A stretch of 64,000 nt of DNA from Hyphomicrobium album. Its GTDB lineage: Bacteria > Pseudomonadota > Alphaproteobacteria > Rhizobiales > Hyphomicrobiaceae. Of this stretch, positions 51,563 through 60,876 are shown piece by piece; position 1 is the first letter of the stretch, and each line of letters starts with the position of its first letter. A program made the position numbers and the translations under genes. Under the pieces are notes generated by a model that was given only the letters and a program-made list of their open reading frames with translations, made no database searches and had not been told where the DNA came from. Location: contig NZ_WMBQ01000002.1 in NCBI RefSeq assembly GCF_009708035.1, positions 434,001 through 498,000 on the forward strand. Direction: 5' to 3'.

Positions 51563-52528
51563 CTAGCTGAGGCCCGCCATGCGCGACAGGATCATGTCGG
51601 CGGCGAGGCCAAGGAAGATCACCAGCCCCACATCGCGATTGGAGCGAAAACGGCGCAGGCAGTTCTTCGCGTCGGTCGTGTCCATGGTCGTCACCTGCCA
51701 GGCCATCTGCAGGGAGGCCAGCACCACCGCCATGAAGAAGATCAGGTGCGTGCCGGCGAGATACCCGGCGAGCAGCCAAAGGACGATTGCACCCGCGTAG
51801 AAACCGCCGACCCAGCTGATCGTGTTCTCCCCGAAGCGGATCGCCGTGGAACGCAGGCCGAGCAAGAGGTCGTCCTCGCGGTCCTGATGGGCGTAGATCG
51901 TGTCGTAACCCATCGTCCACAGCACCGAGCCGGCATAGAGCAGCAGCGCCGGAATGCCGATGGAGCCCATGACGGCGCTCCACCCCACCAGCGCGCCCCA
52001 GTTGAAGGCGAGGCCAAGCACGAGCTGCGGCCAGTAGGTGAAACGCTTTAGAAACGGATAGATGCCGACCAGGATGAGCGAGGCGGCGCCCAGCTTGATG
52101 GTGAAGGCGTTGAACTGGACGAGGACCAGGAGCCCGCCCAGGGCGCAGATGGCCGCGAAGGCCAGCGCCTCGGAGGGCGTGACCTGGCCCGACGGAATAG
52201 GGCGGCTCGCCGTGCGCGCCGAGCGCGCGTCGAAATCGCGATCGACGTAGTCGTTGTAGGCGCAGCCGGCGGCACGCATCAGCAGGGCGCCGATCGCGAA
52301 CAGGGTCAGCAGCCAGGGGTTGGGGTAGGGCTGGTTGAGGGTGACGTCGGCGAGCCCTACCGACCACCAGCAGGGCAGCAGCAGCAGCCAGAAGCCGATG
52401 GGGCGGTCGAGGCGGGCAAGGCGCAGGTAGGGCCGGACCGATTCCGGCGCGTAGCGGTCTGCCCAGTTGTCGGGCGGCGCATCTGCAACCTGGGGCGTGC
52501 GGTCCGTCGTCGAGGGATTGGCGTGCAT
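51563..52528 (-). CDS. ubiA: 4-hydroxybenzoate polyprenyltransferase
   Basis: A 321-residue multi-pass membrane enzyme attaching the prenyl tail to 4-hydroxybenzoate in ubiquinone synthesis. The two Asp-rich motifs are NDYVDRDFD near residue 92 and YDTIYAHQDREDD near 207. LDRPIGFWLLLLPCWWSVGLA is typical of UbiA, and about eight hydrophobic segments are visible. Full length. It stands alone, leftward. Confidence 0.96.
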   Translation of the reverse strand: MHANPSTTDRTPQVADAPPDNWADRYAPESVRPYLRLARLDRPIGFWLLLLPCWWSVGLADVTLNQPYPNPWLLTLFAIGALLMRAAGCAYNDYVDRDFDARSARTASRPIPSGQVTPSEALAFAAICALGGLLVLVQFNAFTIKLGAASLILVGIYPFLKRFTYWPQLVLGLAFNWGALVGWSAVMGSIGIPALLLYAGSVLWTMGYDTIYAHQDREDDLLLGLRSTAIRFGENTISWVGGFYAGAIVLWLLAGYLAGTHLIFFMAVVLASLQMAWQVTTMDTTDAKNCLRRFRSNRDVGLVIFLGLAADMILSRMAGLS

Positions 52529-52830
52529 GTCCGCTCTTGCTTGCCGCGTCTTCGGTCGACCCTAGCGGGCACGCGCCCGGCGATCAAATCCGCAGTCCGC
52601 GGCGGTCTCGCGCGGTCGTGCCCTGCTAAATGAGGAGCCGGGTGCTTGCAGAACAGCTACAAGCGTCATCCCCGCGCAGGTGGGGACCCAGTCCACCGCG
52701 CCTGGATGTAACGCCGGGCATCCAGCCGGGGCGCCTCCACCTGGACGTTGTGCGTGCGCGTAAATTTGACTGGGTCCCCGCCTGCGCGGGGATGACGGTC
52801 AGACGAGGCGCCGCGGAACCATATCGCCCG
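52529..52830. other. 302-base gap between hisS and ubiA
   Basis: Holds the composite REP-like palindrome at 52665-52796. Otherwise it contains the short ubiA upstream region. No ORF with a plausible start is present. Confidence 0.5.
52665..52796. repeat. REP-like composite palindrome with 28-bp arms
   Basis: The left arm (GTCATCCCCGCGCAGGTGGG..., 52665-52692) and right arm (...CCCGCCTGCGCGGGGATGAC, 52769-52796) are reverse complements at 27 of 28 positions. Each arm can also fold on itself. The GTCATCC and GGACCCAGT ends match the copies at 4387 and 14966. It lies just downstream of hisS. Confidence 0.85.
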
Positions 52831-54405
52831 TTAGCTCGCGTGGCGGGCGATGATTTTGCGCACCTCGGCGACGAGGTCCTTCGCATCGACCGTCACCTGT
52901 GCCGGCCGCTGCTCCTTCCACGCCGCGTTGTCCTTGATCGCAGCCGCGGCCTTGGCGCCCTCGACGAGATCCTTCAGCGTCACTTTGCCGGCTGCTAGCT
53001 CGTCCGAGCCCTGGATGACGACGCACGGCGCGCCGCGCTTGTCGGCGTACTCGAGCTGCTTGCCGAATTTTTTCGGGTTTCCGAGATAGAGCTCGGCGCG
53101 GATGCCGGCTTCGCGCAGCGCCTGCACCATCTTCTGGTAGTCGGCGATGCGCTCCTTCTCCATCACCGTGACGATGACGGGACCGTCAGACGTTGCGGGC
53201 TTGTACTTGTTGAGTGCGTTCAGCGCGGCTTGCAACCGCGAGACGCCGATGGAGAAGCCGGTGGCCGGCACCTTCTGGCCGGTGAAGCGGGCGACGAGGT
53301 CGTCGTAACGGCCGCCGCCGCCAACCGAGCCGAAGCGGACGGGATTTCCCTTCTCGTCCTTCACCTCGAACGTCAGCTCGGCCTCGAACACCGGGCCGGT
53401 GTAGTACTCGAGGCCGCGTACGACCGACCGATCAAACTTTATCCGCCGCGACCCGTATTCACTTGCCCGTGTCAGTCCGAAGAGTGTTCTGAGTTCAGAG
53501 ATGGCTTCACGCCCGGAGTTCGTATCGCCAATCAGTGCTTCCAGCGCGGTGATTGTGTTCTGGTTTGAGAAAGGCAGATTGCTAATGCTGCTTAACTCCT
53601 CGTCACCCTTTACAAGGTCGGGTGACTCGACGTTGCCTTCATAGCCTTGGAGGTATGTCGAAACTAGGTAGTCAGAGACGATGTTGATCTTTTCCGACGG
53701 TAGTTCTGCGCCACGTGTGAAATCTCCGCTCAAATCCCGGCGACCTTTCCCGAGCAGTTCTTTGACTCCATCGATGCCGAGTTTATCGAGCTTATCGAGC
53801 GCGCGCATGGCGATGAGCCACTGACGATCGAACCGAGCGTCTCCAATGCCGATGCGCTCCCTTAGTCCGTCAAGTGCTTTGCGGTTGTTCACCTTGATCA
53901 CGTAGTCGCCGCGCTTGATGCCAAGGGCTTCCAGCGTGTCGGCGGCGAGCATGCACATCTCGGCATCGGCGGCGACGCTCTCCGCGCCCACGGTGTCGGC
54001 GTCGAACTGCATGAACTGGCGGAAGCGCCCCGGGCCTGGCTTCTCGTTGCGCCACACGGGCCCCACCGCATAGCGGCGGAAGGGCTTGGGCATATCCTGA
54101 TAGTTCTGCGCCACGTAGCGGGCGAGCGGCGCCGTCAGATCGTAGCGCAGGCTCATCCATTGCTCGTCTTCGTCTTGCAGTGAGAACACGCCCTCGTTGG
54201 GACGGTCCTGGTCGGGCAGGAACTTGCCGAGCGCGTCGGTGTATTCGAACGCTGGCGTCTCCAAGGGCTCGAAGCCGTACAGCTCATACACCGAGCGGAT
54301 TTTGGCCAGCATGTCCTGCTGCTGGCGCAGCTCGGTGGCCTCGATGTCGCGAAGCCCGCGCGGCAGGCGCGGGGATGGCCGCGCGTCTTTGGTCGGTTTG
54401 CTCAT
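52831..54405 (-). CDS. hisS: Histidyl-tRNA synthetase
   Basis: A 524-residue class II synthetase. [19 protein letters not shown], the motif-2 region [27 protein letters not shown], the histidine-binding [17 protein letters not shown] and [15 protein letters not shown] are intact, and the C-terminal anticodon domain ends KIIARHAS. The segment 53430-53890 is visibly poorer in G+C and uses codons unlike the rest of the gene. It encodes the insertion domain ([20 protein letters not shown] to [14 protein letters not shown]). The frame is unbroken, so this looks like a mosaic exchange rather than damage. Confidence 0.96.
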   Translation of the reverse strand: MSKPTKDARPSPRLPRGLRDIEATELRQQQDMLAKIRSVYELYGFEPLETPAFEYTDALGKFLPDQDRPNEGVFSLQDEDEQWMSLRYDLTAPLARYVAQNYQDMPKPFRRYAVGPVWRNEKPGPGRFRQFMQFDADTVGAESVAADAEMCMLAADTLEALGIKRGDYVIKVNNRKALDGLRERIGIGDARFDRQWLIAMRALDKLDKLGIDGVKELLGKGRRDLSGDFTRGAELPSEKINIVSDYLVSTYLQGYEGNVESPDLVKGDEELSSISNLPFSNQNTITALEALIGDTNSGREAISELRTLFGLTRASEYGSRRIKFDRSVVRGLEYYTGPVFEAELTFEVKDEKGNPVRFGSVGGGGRYDDLVARFTGQKVPATGFSIGVSRLQAALNALNKYKPATSDGPVIVTVMEKERIADYQKMVQALREAGIRAELYLGNPKKFGKQLEYADKRGAPCVVIQGSDELAAGKVTLKDLVEGAKAAAAIKDNAAWKEQRPAQVTVDAKDLVAEVRKIIARHAS

Positions 54406-54477
54406 GGATCTGCTTGCTCGGCGCGGGGTTGCGCAAGGACGGCGCTATATAACGCATGGGTATGGTCGCGCAAATCG

Positions 54478-55308
54478 CTAGCTCGCCACTTGGCCCGAAG
54501 GGCGGCGGGGCGGGAGGCCGAAGCCGCGGCGCAGGACGGCGTAGGTCTCGCGCGCCGGCACCGATACAAGCTCGCGCTCCGGCCAGCGCAGCGCCGTCAG
54601 CTTGCCGCCGAACACGCAGCCAGTGTCGATGCACATCGTATTGTTGAGCCATTCCGGCTCGGCGACCGGCGTGTGGCCGTAAACGACCGGCGTCTTGCCG
54701 TCGTAGTCGGCCGCCCAGTCGAAGCGCTCGGGCAACCCGTTCTCGTCCGCCCGCCCCGACGTGTCGCCGTAGAGACAGAACGAGCGCACCTTCGGCGAGT
54801 TGCGGCCCAGCATGTTCTCGCGCACGCCGGCATGCGCGATGGCAAGTGCTCCGCCATCGAGCCAGGCGTGATACGGCAGGCTCTCGACGAACGCGGCGAT
54901 ACGCGCCTTGAACGCCTCGCTGGCGCCGTCGAGCTGCGCGACGGTGCGCTCCAGCCCGTGGCCGATCTTGACCTCGCGGCCCTTGAGCCAGCGCAGCAGC
55001 TTGTCGTCGTGGTTGCCCGGGACGCAGAACGCTTGGCCCGCCGCGGCCATGTCCATGACGATGCGCAAGACGTCGGGTGAGTTCGGCCCGCGGTCGACGA
55101 GATCGCCGACGAAGAACGCGCGTCGCCCTTTCGGCGCGGTCGTGACGGCGCGGCGCTTGTCGCCCTCGCCATCGAGCCGCACCGTGTAGCCAAGCTTGCG
55201 CAGCAGCTCGACCAGCTCGTCAGCGCAGCCGTGCACGTCGCCGATGATGTCGAACGGCCCGCGCACGTCGCGCCAATCCGTGTCGGCGGCCTTGGGATTG
55301 GTGGTCAC
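54478..55308 (-). CDS. Calcineurin-type metallophosphoesterase (PrpE/PNKP-phosphatase-like)
   Basis: A 276-residue cytosolic enzyme starting at GTG, overlapping the glcF stop by 4 bases. The metal-binding motifs are in order: IGDVHGCADEL near residue 22, VGDLVDRGPNSPDV near 67, VPGNHDDKLLRWL near 95, IAHAG near 157 and YGHTPVAEPEW near 210. The wording is that of bacterial diadenosine-tetraphosphatase/Ser-Thr phosphatase-like proteins (PrpE, PNKP phosphatase). The substrate cannot be fixed. Co-transcription with glcF is likely from the overlap. Confidence 0.88.
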   Translation of the reverse strand: MTTNPKAADTDWRDVRGPFDIIGDVHGCADELVELLRKLGYTVRLDGEGDKRRAVTTAPKGRRAFFVGDLVDRGPNSPDVLRIVMDMAAAGQAFCVPGNHDDKLLRWLKGREVKIGHGLERTVAQLDGASEAFKARIAAFVESLPYHAWLDGGALAIAHAGVRENMLGRNSPKVRSFCLYGDTSGRADENGLPERFDWAADYDGKTPVVYGHTPVAEPEWLNNTMCIDTGCVFGGKLTALRWPERELVSVPARETYAVLRRGFGLPPRRPSGQVAS

Positions 55309-56669
55309 GCGTGGATGAAATCTTCGCTGCGGCGCCTGGGCTCGGGTACGTTCGACACAAAACGGGCCAACTGTTCAAGCCCCGGCGGCACCGGGCCGCC
55401 GAAGGCCCAGTCGAGCAGCTCGATGGTGTGCACGACCGGCACGTCGAGAGAACCGGCGAGTTGCGTGATGCAACCGATATTGCCGGTGGCGACGAGGTCG
55501 GGCTTCATCCGCTTGATGTTCTTCGCCTTGCGGTCGCGCAGCTCGCCGGCGATCTCCGGCTGCAGGATGTTGTAGGTTCCGGCCGATCCGCAGCAGATGT
55601 GCGATTCCGGAATGTCGACGACGCTGTATCCCGCCTTGACGAGCTGATCGCGCGGCAGCTCCTTCACGCCCTGCCCGTGCTGCAGCGAGCAGGCGGGATG
55701 GTAGGCGATGCGCAGCGACGACCAGCGTTTCGGCGGGCCAAGCTCGTACTTGCCGAGGAACTCGGAGATGTCGAGCGCCAGGCTGGAGATGCGGGCGGCG
55801 CGCGCCGCGTACTCCGGCTCGCGCTTCAGCAGATGGCCGTAGTCTTTCACCGTCGTGCCGCAGCCCGAGGCGTTGATGACGATTGCGTCGACCGGACCCT
55901 TGGCGAACTCCCGCGACCAGGCATCGACGTTGCGCTTGGCGAACTCAATCGCCCCCGCCTCGTTGCCCAGGTGATAGGTGAGCGCGCCGCAACAGCCGGC
56001 GCCGGCCGCGACCACGACGTCCACGCCCCGCCGGGCAAGCAGGCGGATGGTGGAATCGTTGATCCCCGGGCGCAGCACCTGCTGCGCGCAGCCCGACAGC
56101 AGGATGACGCGGGCGCGCCGATCGTCCTCTGTGGCAGCCGTGCCGGGACCTTCGTACTTCGGCGCCGGCGGAAGCACGGTGGGTGCCAGCTCGATCATTG
56201 CCGCGAGTTGGTCGAGCTTCAGCCGCCGCAGCAGCTTCAGCCACGGCCGCCCGAGCGGGGCGAGGCGCAGCGCCAGGCGGAACCGTTCCGGATAGGGCAG
56301 CACGGCAGCCAGCAGCTTGCGCACGAAGCGCTCCTTGAACGGGCGTCCGGCGGTCTGCTCGACGTAGCCGCGTGCCAGGTCGATCAGGTGCATGTAGTCG
56401 ACGCCGCTCGGGCAGGTCGTCATGCAGGACAGGCACGACAGGCAGCGGTCGAGGTGGAGCTGCACCTCCGGGCTCGCCGGGGCGTTGTCCTCCAGCATGT
56501 CCTTGATGAGGTAGATGCGTCCGCGCGGACTGTCGCGCTCGTCGCCGAGCAGCACGTAGGTCGGGCAGGTCGCGGTGCATAACCCGCAGTGCACGCAACG
56601 GCGCAGGATCGCATCCGCTTCCGCGATGCGTGCGTTGGTCAGTTGCTCGGGGCTGAAGTTGGTCTGCAT
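55305..56669 (-). CDS. glcF: Glycolate oxidase iron-sulfur subunit
   Basis: A 454-residue subunit with two [4Fe-4S] motifs (CVHCGLCTATCPT near residue 25 and CLSCLSCMTTCPS near 76) and two CCG-type domains (CCGALTYHLG and ICCGSAGTYN). It passes electrons from GlcD/GlcE to the quinone pool while glycolate is oxidised to glyoxylate. It follows glcE but is separated from it by about 180 bases holding the fourth composite repeat; that repeat ends 11 bases before its ATG. Confidence 0.96.
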   Translation of the reverse strand: MQTNFSPEQLTNARIAEADAILRRCVHCGLCTATCPTYVLLGDERDSPRGRIYLIKDMLEDNAPASPEVQLHLDRCLSCLSCMTTCPSGVDYMHLIDLARGYVEQTAGRPFKERFVRKLLAAVLPYPERFRLALRLAPLGRPWLKLLRRLKLDQLAAMIELAPTVLPPAPKYEGPGTAATEDDRRARVILLSGCAQQVLRPGINDSTIRLLARRGVDVVVAAGAGCCGALTYHLGNEAGAIEFAKRNVDAWSREFAKGPVDAIVINASGCGTTVKDYGHLLKREPEYAARAARISSLALDISEFLGKYELGPPKRWSSLRIAYHPACSLQHGQGVKELPRDQLVKAGYSVVDIPESHICCGSAGTYNILQPEIAGELRDRKAKNIKRMKPDLVATGNIGCITQLAGSLDVPVVHTIELLDWAFGGPVPPGLEQLARFVSNVPEPRRRSEDFIHA

Positions 56670-56680
56670 GCGGTGGCGCC

Positions 56681-56848
56681 TAGTGTCCTTCAGATCGCGA
56701 AATTCGTCGTCTCGTGCCGCAGATGTAGAACGAAGTTCGCGATCTGAAGGACACTAGGACAATCGATAAGCTAGTGTGATTCAGATCGAGAAGTCCGCTT
56801 CTCGACCCAGCCGCACATGATATCGCGGACTTCTCGATCATCACACTA
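56681..56848. repeat. 168-bp composite repeat, copy 4 (palindrome A 56681-56756, palindrome B 56772-56848)
   Basis: This is the best-preserved copy. A is TAGTGTCCTTCAGATCGCGA ... GATCTGAAGGACACTA with fully symmetrical ends. B is TAGTGTGATTCAGATCGAGA ... CTCGATCATCACACTA. The spacer is 15 bp. It splits the glcE-glcF operon. Confidence 0.93.
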
Positions 56849-56851
56849 GCC

Positions 56852-58072
56852 CTAGAGGTTGGCGTACATCCGGCCGGGGTTGAGAATACCCTCCGGATCG
56901 AAGGCAGCTTTGAGGCCGCGGGTCAGTCGCTCCACCGGCGGGCTCAAGGGCTGAAACACCTCTACCGCGGCGCGGACGCTCGGCTCTGCGCGAATGAGCA
57001 TGGCATGGCCGCCATGGATGGCGGTGACGCGGCGGATCTCGGCCGTGCCGGCATCGGCAGCTGCCGGAACCTCCAGCCAGATGAGGCCGCCGGCCCAATC
57101 ATAGTACGCTTCGGCCGGCATGTAGCGCTTGATGGCAGCGACGAGCTTCGGCGCCGTGGTCGGCTTGGTCAGGATGCGCCACAGCAGCGTCTGCCGGTTC
57201 GGCATCACCGAAAGGCGACGCAGCTCGCCCCAGAAATCCAGCGTCTCCCGGTGGTCGAGCTCGAGCGCCTTGCCGTAGACCTTGAGTGCTTCTTTCAAGC
57301 GCTGCTTGCGGCCGACTACCGCGCTGGCAAAGTTCTCCAGCCGCAGCGCGGTCACCGACTTGTTCATCGACTTGAGGCCAGGATGGTTCAGGCGGGCGGC
57401 GACGGAGGCATGCAGGTGCACCGCGCCCGAAACCTCGACCGGTAGCGTCATCGCCCTGGATAAGAGCTCGATCGCGAGATTGTCGGGCAGGCCGAGATAG
57501 ATGATCGTCGCCGCCGTCTCCGGCCAGGGGATGACCTTGAACGTGACCTCGGTCATCACCGCGAGCGTGCCCCAGCTTCCTGCCAGGCCGCGTGAGATGT
57601 CGTAGCCGGTGACGTTCTTCATCACCCGGCCGCCGGCCTGGAAAAGCTCGGCGCGGCCGTTGACGCCTTTAACGCCGAGCAGGTGATCGCGGGCGGCACC
57701 GTACTGGATGCGGCGGGCGCCCGACATGTTCGTAGCGAATACCGCGCCGATGGTCTGCGCGCCCTGGGGACCGCCGGTGGCGGGTGCCAGATCGATCGGC
57801 TCGAAGGGCAGCATCTGGCCGCGCGCGGCGAGCTCCGCTTCCACCTGCGACAACGGCGTGCCGGCGCGCGCCGACATGACGAGCTCGTTCGGCTCATAGA
57901 GGGATATGCCGCGCAGTGACGCGGTGGTGATCGTGACGGTGCCGTCGACGGGACGGCCGACGGCGCGCTTGGAGCCCGAGCCAACGATCTCGATCGGCAG
58001 GCGCCTCTCGGCGCAGCCGGCGATTACGAACTGAAGCTCCCAGTCGGCGCCGGGGCGCTGCAAATCGCTCAA
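56852..58072 (-). CDS. glcE: Glycolate oxidase FAD-binding subunit
   Basis: A 406-residue subunit. The TTG start at 58072 follows GAGGAG at a good distance, and the product begins MSDLQRPGADWELQFVIAGC. The FAD-binding (PCMH-type) region has LPFEPIDLAPATGGPQGAQTIGA and GGRVMKNVTGYDISRGLAGSWG, and the protein ends FDPEGILNPGRMYANL as in GlcE. It forms GlcDEF with its neighbours. Its stop lies only 3 bases from the end of palindrome B. Confidence 0.95.
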   Translation of the reverse strand: MSDLQRPGADWELQFVIAGCAERRLPIEIVGSGSKRAVGRPVDGTVTITTASLRGISLYEPNELVMSARAGTPLSQVEAELAARGQMLPFEPIDLAPATGGPQGAQTIGAVFATNMSGARRIQYGAARDHLLGVKGVNGRAELFQAGGRVMKNVTGYDISRGLAGSWGTLAVMTEVTFKVIPWPETAATIIYLGLPDNLAIELLSRAMTLPVEVSGAVHLHASVAARLNHPGLKSMNKSVTALRLENFASAVVGRKQRLKEALKVYGKALELDHRETLDFWGELRRLSVMPNRQTLLWRILTKPTTAPKLVAAIKRYMPAEAYYDWAGGLIWLEVPAAADAGTAEIRRVTAIHGGHAMLIRAEPSVRAAVEVFQPLSPPVERLTRGLKAAFDPEGILNPGRMYANL

Positions 58073-58082
58073 TTCCGTCTCC

Positions 58083-59546
58083 TCAGGCCGCCTGGTCCGC
58101 GGCCGGGCGCTCGCTTGCCTCGAGCGCGCTCAGCGGAAATACCTTCCCACGGTTCAACAGCCATTGGGGGTCGAACACGCTCTTTATCCGCATCTGAACG
58201 GCAAGGTCGGATGGCGAGAACTGCACGTCCATCAGATCGCGCTTCTCGATGCCGACGCCGTGCTCGCCGGTGAGGCAGCCGCCGACCGACACGCACAGCT
58301 TCAGGATCTCGGCGCCGGCCAGCTCGGCACGACGCGCCTCGTCGGCGTCGTTGGCATTGTACAGAATGAGCGGGTGCAGGTTGCCGTCGCCGGCGTGGAA
58401 CACGTTCGCCACCTTCAGACGCTGCTCGGCACAGATCTGCGCGATGCGGCTCAGCACCTCCGGCAGGCGCGACAGCGGAATGGTGCCGTCCATGCAATAG
58501 TAGTCGGAGATGCGGCCCATGGCACCGAATGCCGCCTTGCGCCCCTTCCAGATGCGGGCGCTCTGGTCGGCAGAGCTGCTCGCCTCGACGACCTTCGGAT
58601 CGAAGGCGCGCGCGATCTCGACGATGTCGCGCAGCAGGCGGGCGATCTCGTCCTCGAAGCCTTCCACCTCGACGATGAGCAGTGCTTCCACGTCGAGCGG
58701 ATAGCCCGCCTTGGCGAACGCCTCGCATACCGCGATGGCCGGCCGGTCCATGTACTCGATGGCGACGGGGATGATGCCCGAGCCGATGATTGCGGCGACG
58801 CACTGGCCGGCGGCCTCGCACGAATTGAAGCCGAGCATCACCGGCCGAGCGGCTTCCATCTTCGGGATGATCTTCAGCGTCGCCTCGGTGACGATGCCGA
58901 ACTGACCCTCGGAGCCGACGATCAGCGCCAGGAAGTCATAGCCTTCGGAATCGAGGTACGGCCCGCCGATCTCGACGATCTCGCCGTCCATCATGACGAG
59001 CTTGACGCCCAGCACGTTATTGGTGGTCACGCCATACTTCAGGCAGTGCGCGCCGCCGGAATTCATCGCGAGGTTGCCGCCTACCGTGCAGGCCAGCTGG
59101 CTCGAAGGGTCGGGCGCATAGAAGAAGCCCTCGGCCGACACCGCATCGGTAATTGCGAGATTGGTGATGCCGGCTTCAACCGTGATCGTGCGGTTGACGA
59201 AGTCCGCCTCGATCACCCGATTCATTCGCGACGTGACAATGACGATGGAGTCGGCTGTAGGGAGCGCGCCGCCGCACAGCGATGTTCCGGCACCGCGCGG
59301 CACGACCTTAAGCCCGTTCTCGTAGCAGTACTTCAGAACCTTGGACACGTGCTCGGTCGAGCGCGGCAGCACCACGACGAGCGGGATCTGCCGGTAGGCG
59401 GTGAGCGCATCCGTCTCGAACGCGCGCCGACCTTCCTCGTCGGAGATCACGCCATCGACGCCGATTAGCGTCTCGAGATCCTTGATGATGGCGTCGCTCC
59501 GGTCGAGCACGGTCCGGTCGGGTTCCGGCATCCTCGCCAACGTCAT
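58083..59546 (-). CDS. glcD: Glycolate oxidase FAD-linked catalytic subunit
   Basis: From the ATG at 59546 the subunit has 487 residues; a GTG at 59564 or an ATG at 59531 are alternatives. It has the PCMH FAD domain (VVPRGAGTSLCGGALP, GGNLAMNSGGAHCLKYGVT) and the C-terminal FAD oxidase domain (VFHAGDGNLHPLILYN, GCLTGEHGVGIEKRD), ending FDPQWLLNRGKVFPL. It oxidises glycolate or a related 2-hydroxy acid. Heads glcD-glcE-glcF; divergent from a LysR gene that probably regulates it. Confidence 0.95.
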   Translation of the reverse strand: MTLARMPEPDRTVLDRSDAIIKDLETLIGVDGVISDEEGRRAFETDALTAYRQIPLVVVLPRSTEHVSKVLKYCYENGLKVVPRGAGTSLCGGALPTADSIVIVTSRMNRVIEADFVNRTITVEAGITNLAITDAVSAEGFFYAPDPSSQLACTVGGNLAMNSGGAHCLKYGVTTNNVLGVKLVMMDGEIVEIGGPYLDSEGYDFLALIVGSEGQFGIVTEATLKIIPKMEAARPVMLGFNSCEAAGQCVAAIIGSGIIPVAIEYMDRPAIAVCEAFAKAGYPLDVEALLIVEVEGFEDEIARLLRDIVEIARAFDPKVVEASSSADQSARIWKGRKAAFGAMGRISDYYCMDGTIPLSRLPEVLSRIAQICAEQRLKVANVFHAGDGNLHPLILYNANDADEARRAELAGAEILKLCVSVGGCLTGEHGVGIEKRDLMDVQFSPSDLAVQMRIKSVFDPQWLLNRGKVFPLSALEASERPAADQAA

Positions 59547-59774
59547 GCAGTTCTTTGGCTCCACGATTCCAGGCGGCGACGGTTCTGAAGCAGACCTAGC
59601 GTTGTCCAGATTTAATTATCGCCGCGCAACCGATTGCTGGCATACTGGAAGGATTGAACTACAGTACAGCTATTCGGTTGGCTCAGATACATTATCCTCG
59701 CCGCTCAGTTATTCAATTCGTTTGCCGTCCGGCACTTGCACCAGGGGCCGGGACCCTTTTTCGACGGGGGACAA
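59547..59774. promoter_or_regulatory. Divergent control region between glcD and the LysR gene
   Basis: The 228 bases include an AT-richer stretch (59600-59720) expected to hold both promoters and the LysR operator. No T-N11-A box can be assigned with confidence. The LysR ribosome site (GGGGGACAA) sits at the right end. Confidence 0.5.
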
Positions 59775-60764
59775 GTGACTTCAATCAGTGATCTAGACAT
59801 TTTCGCACGCGTCGCCCGCACGGGCAACATGTCGGCCGCCGGCCGCGAGATGGGCCTTTCACCTGCTGTCGTTTCCAAGCGCATCAGCCAGCTCGAGGAG
59901 CGGCTCGGCGCGCGCCTGTTTCAGCGCACGACACGGCAGCTCATGCTGACCGAGACGGGTGCCGGCTACTTCAAGCGCGTCGTCGACATCCTGAGCCTGT
60001 GCGATGAGGCCGAGGACTTTGTCAGCCGGCGCAATACAAAGCCGCGCGGGCTCCTCAAAGTCACAATGCCGACCGCGTTCGGGCGGCTCCACATCGCGCC
60101 CTATATCGACAGCTTCCTCGCCCGGTACCCGGAGATAGAGCTGCACGTCAGCGTCAGCGATGCGTTCGTCGACATCATCCGCGAAGGGTTCGACTTGGCG
60201 ATCCGTATCGGCGAGCTGGAAGACTCCTCGCTCGTCGCGCGGCGTCTGGCACCTGACACGCGTGTCCTGTGTGCTGCGCCCGCGTACATCGAGAAGCACG
60301 GTCTCCCGGCGACCACCGTCAACCTCGAGGCCCACAACTGCCTCGTCGCCGATGCGATCGAAATGTGGAAGCTGTCCGGGCCAGAGGGCGACGTCCAGGT
60401 CCGCCCATACGGAACGGTCCGCTCGGACTCCGGCGAGGTCATCCGGGAGCTGGCGTTGTCGGGCGTCGGCATAGGGCTGTTGTCGATCTGGGATATCGGC
60501 CCGGCACTCCGAAGCGGCGCTCTGCGTCTCGTTTTGCCTGCCTATCGCGGGGCGTCGGCTGGCGCCGTACACGCGGTGTACCCGAGTCGCGAGTTCATGC
60601 CGGCCAAGGTAGACGTGCTCATCGAGTTCCTCGCCGAACTCTACGGGGCGGTGCCGTACTGGGAACGGGAAATCGACATCGACAAGCTCGGCGCGCGCCA
60701 GACCCCACGGGGAGCAACTCGCCGGATCGGCAAAGCCGCTGCCCAAGCAGTGGCGCCGCGCTGA
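59775..60764 (+). CDS. LysR-family transcriptional regulator
   Basis: A 329-residue regulator starting at the GTG after GGGGGACAA. The N-terminal winged helix reads DLDIFARVARTGNMSAAGRE and SPAVVSKRISQLEERLGARLFQRTTRQLMLTETG over two stretches. The effector domain contains PRGLLKVTMPTAFGRLHIAP and ELALSGVGIGLLS. A ~30-residue basic tail ends the protein. It is divergent from glcDEF and lies upstream of the cytochrome c and lut genes, so regulation of glycolate/lactate use is the natural guess. Confidence 0.93.
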   Translation: MTSISDLDIFARVARTGNMSAAGREMGLSPAVVSKRISQLEERLGARLFQRTTRQLMLTETGAGYFKRVVDILSLCDEAEDFVSRRNTKPRGLLKVTMPTAFGRLHIAPYIDSFLARYPEIELHVSVSDAFVDIIREGFDLAIRIGELEDSSLVARRLAPDTRVLCAAPAYIEKHGLPATTVNLEAHNCLVADAIEMWKLSGPEGDVQVRPYGTVRSDSGEVIRELALSGVGIGLLSIWDIGPALRSGALRLVLPAYRGASAGAVHAVYPSREFMPAKVDVLIEFLAELYGAVPYWEREIDIDKLGARQTPRGATRRIGKAAAQAVAPR

Positions 60765-60876
60765 GGAAGCACTACGCTCCGGCAAATCCCTATCCCTGGC
60801 CTCGGCATAACTCATCCTCCCTTGCTTGGTGCCGCGGCATTTGCTGATGTGGGCGGCAAGCCGGGAGGGCAAGCAG

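Noticed and set aside
53430-53890. Frameshift or pseudogene in hisS
   Set aside because: The frame is continuous and all synthetase motifs are present; only base composition changes.
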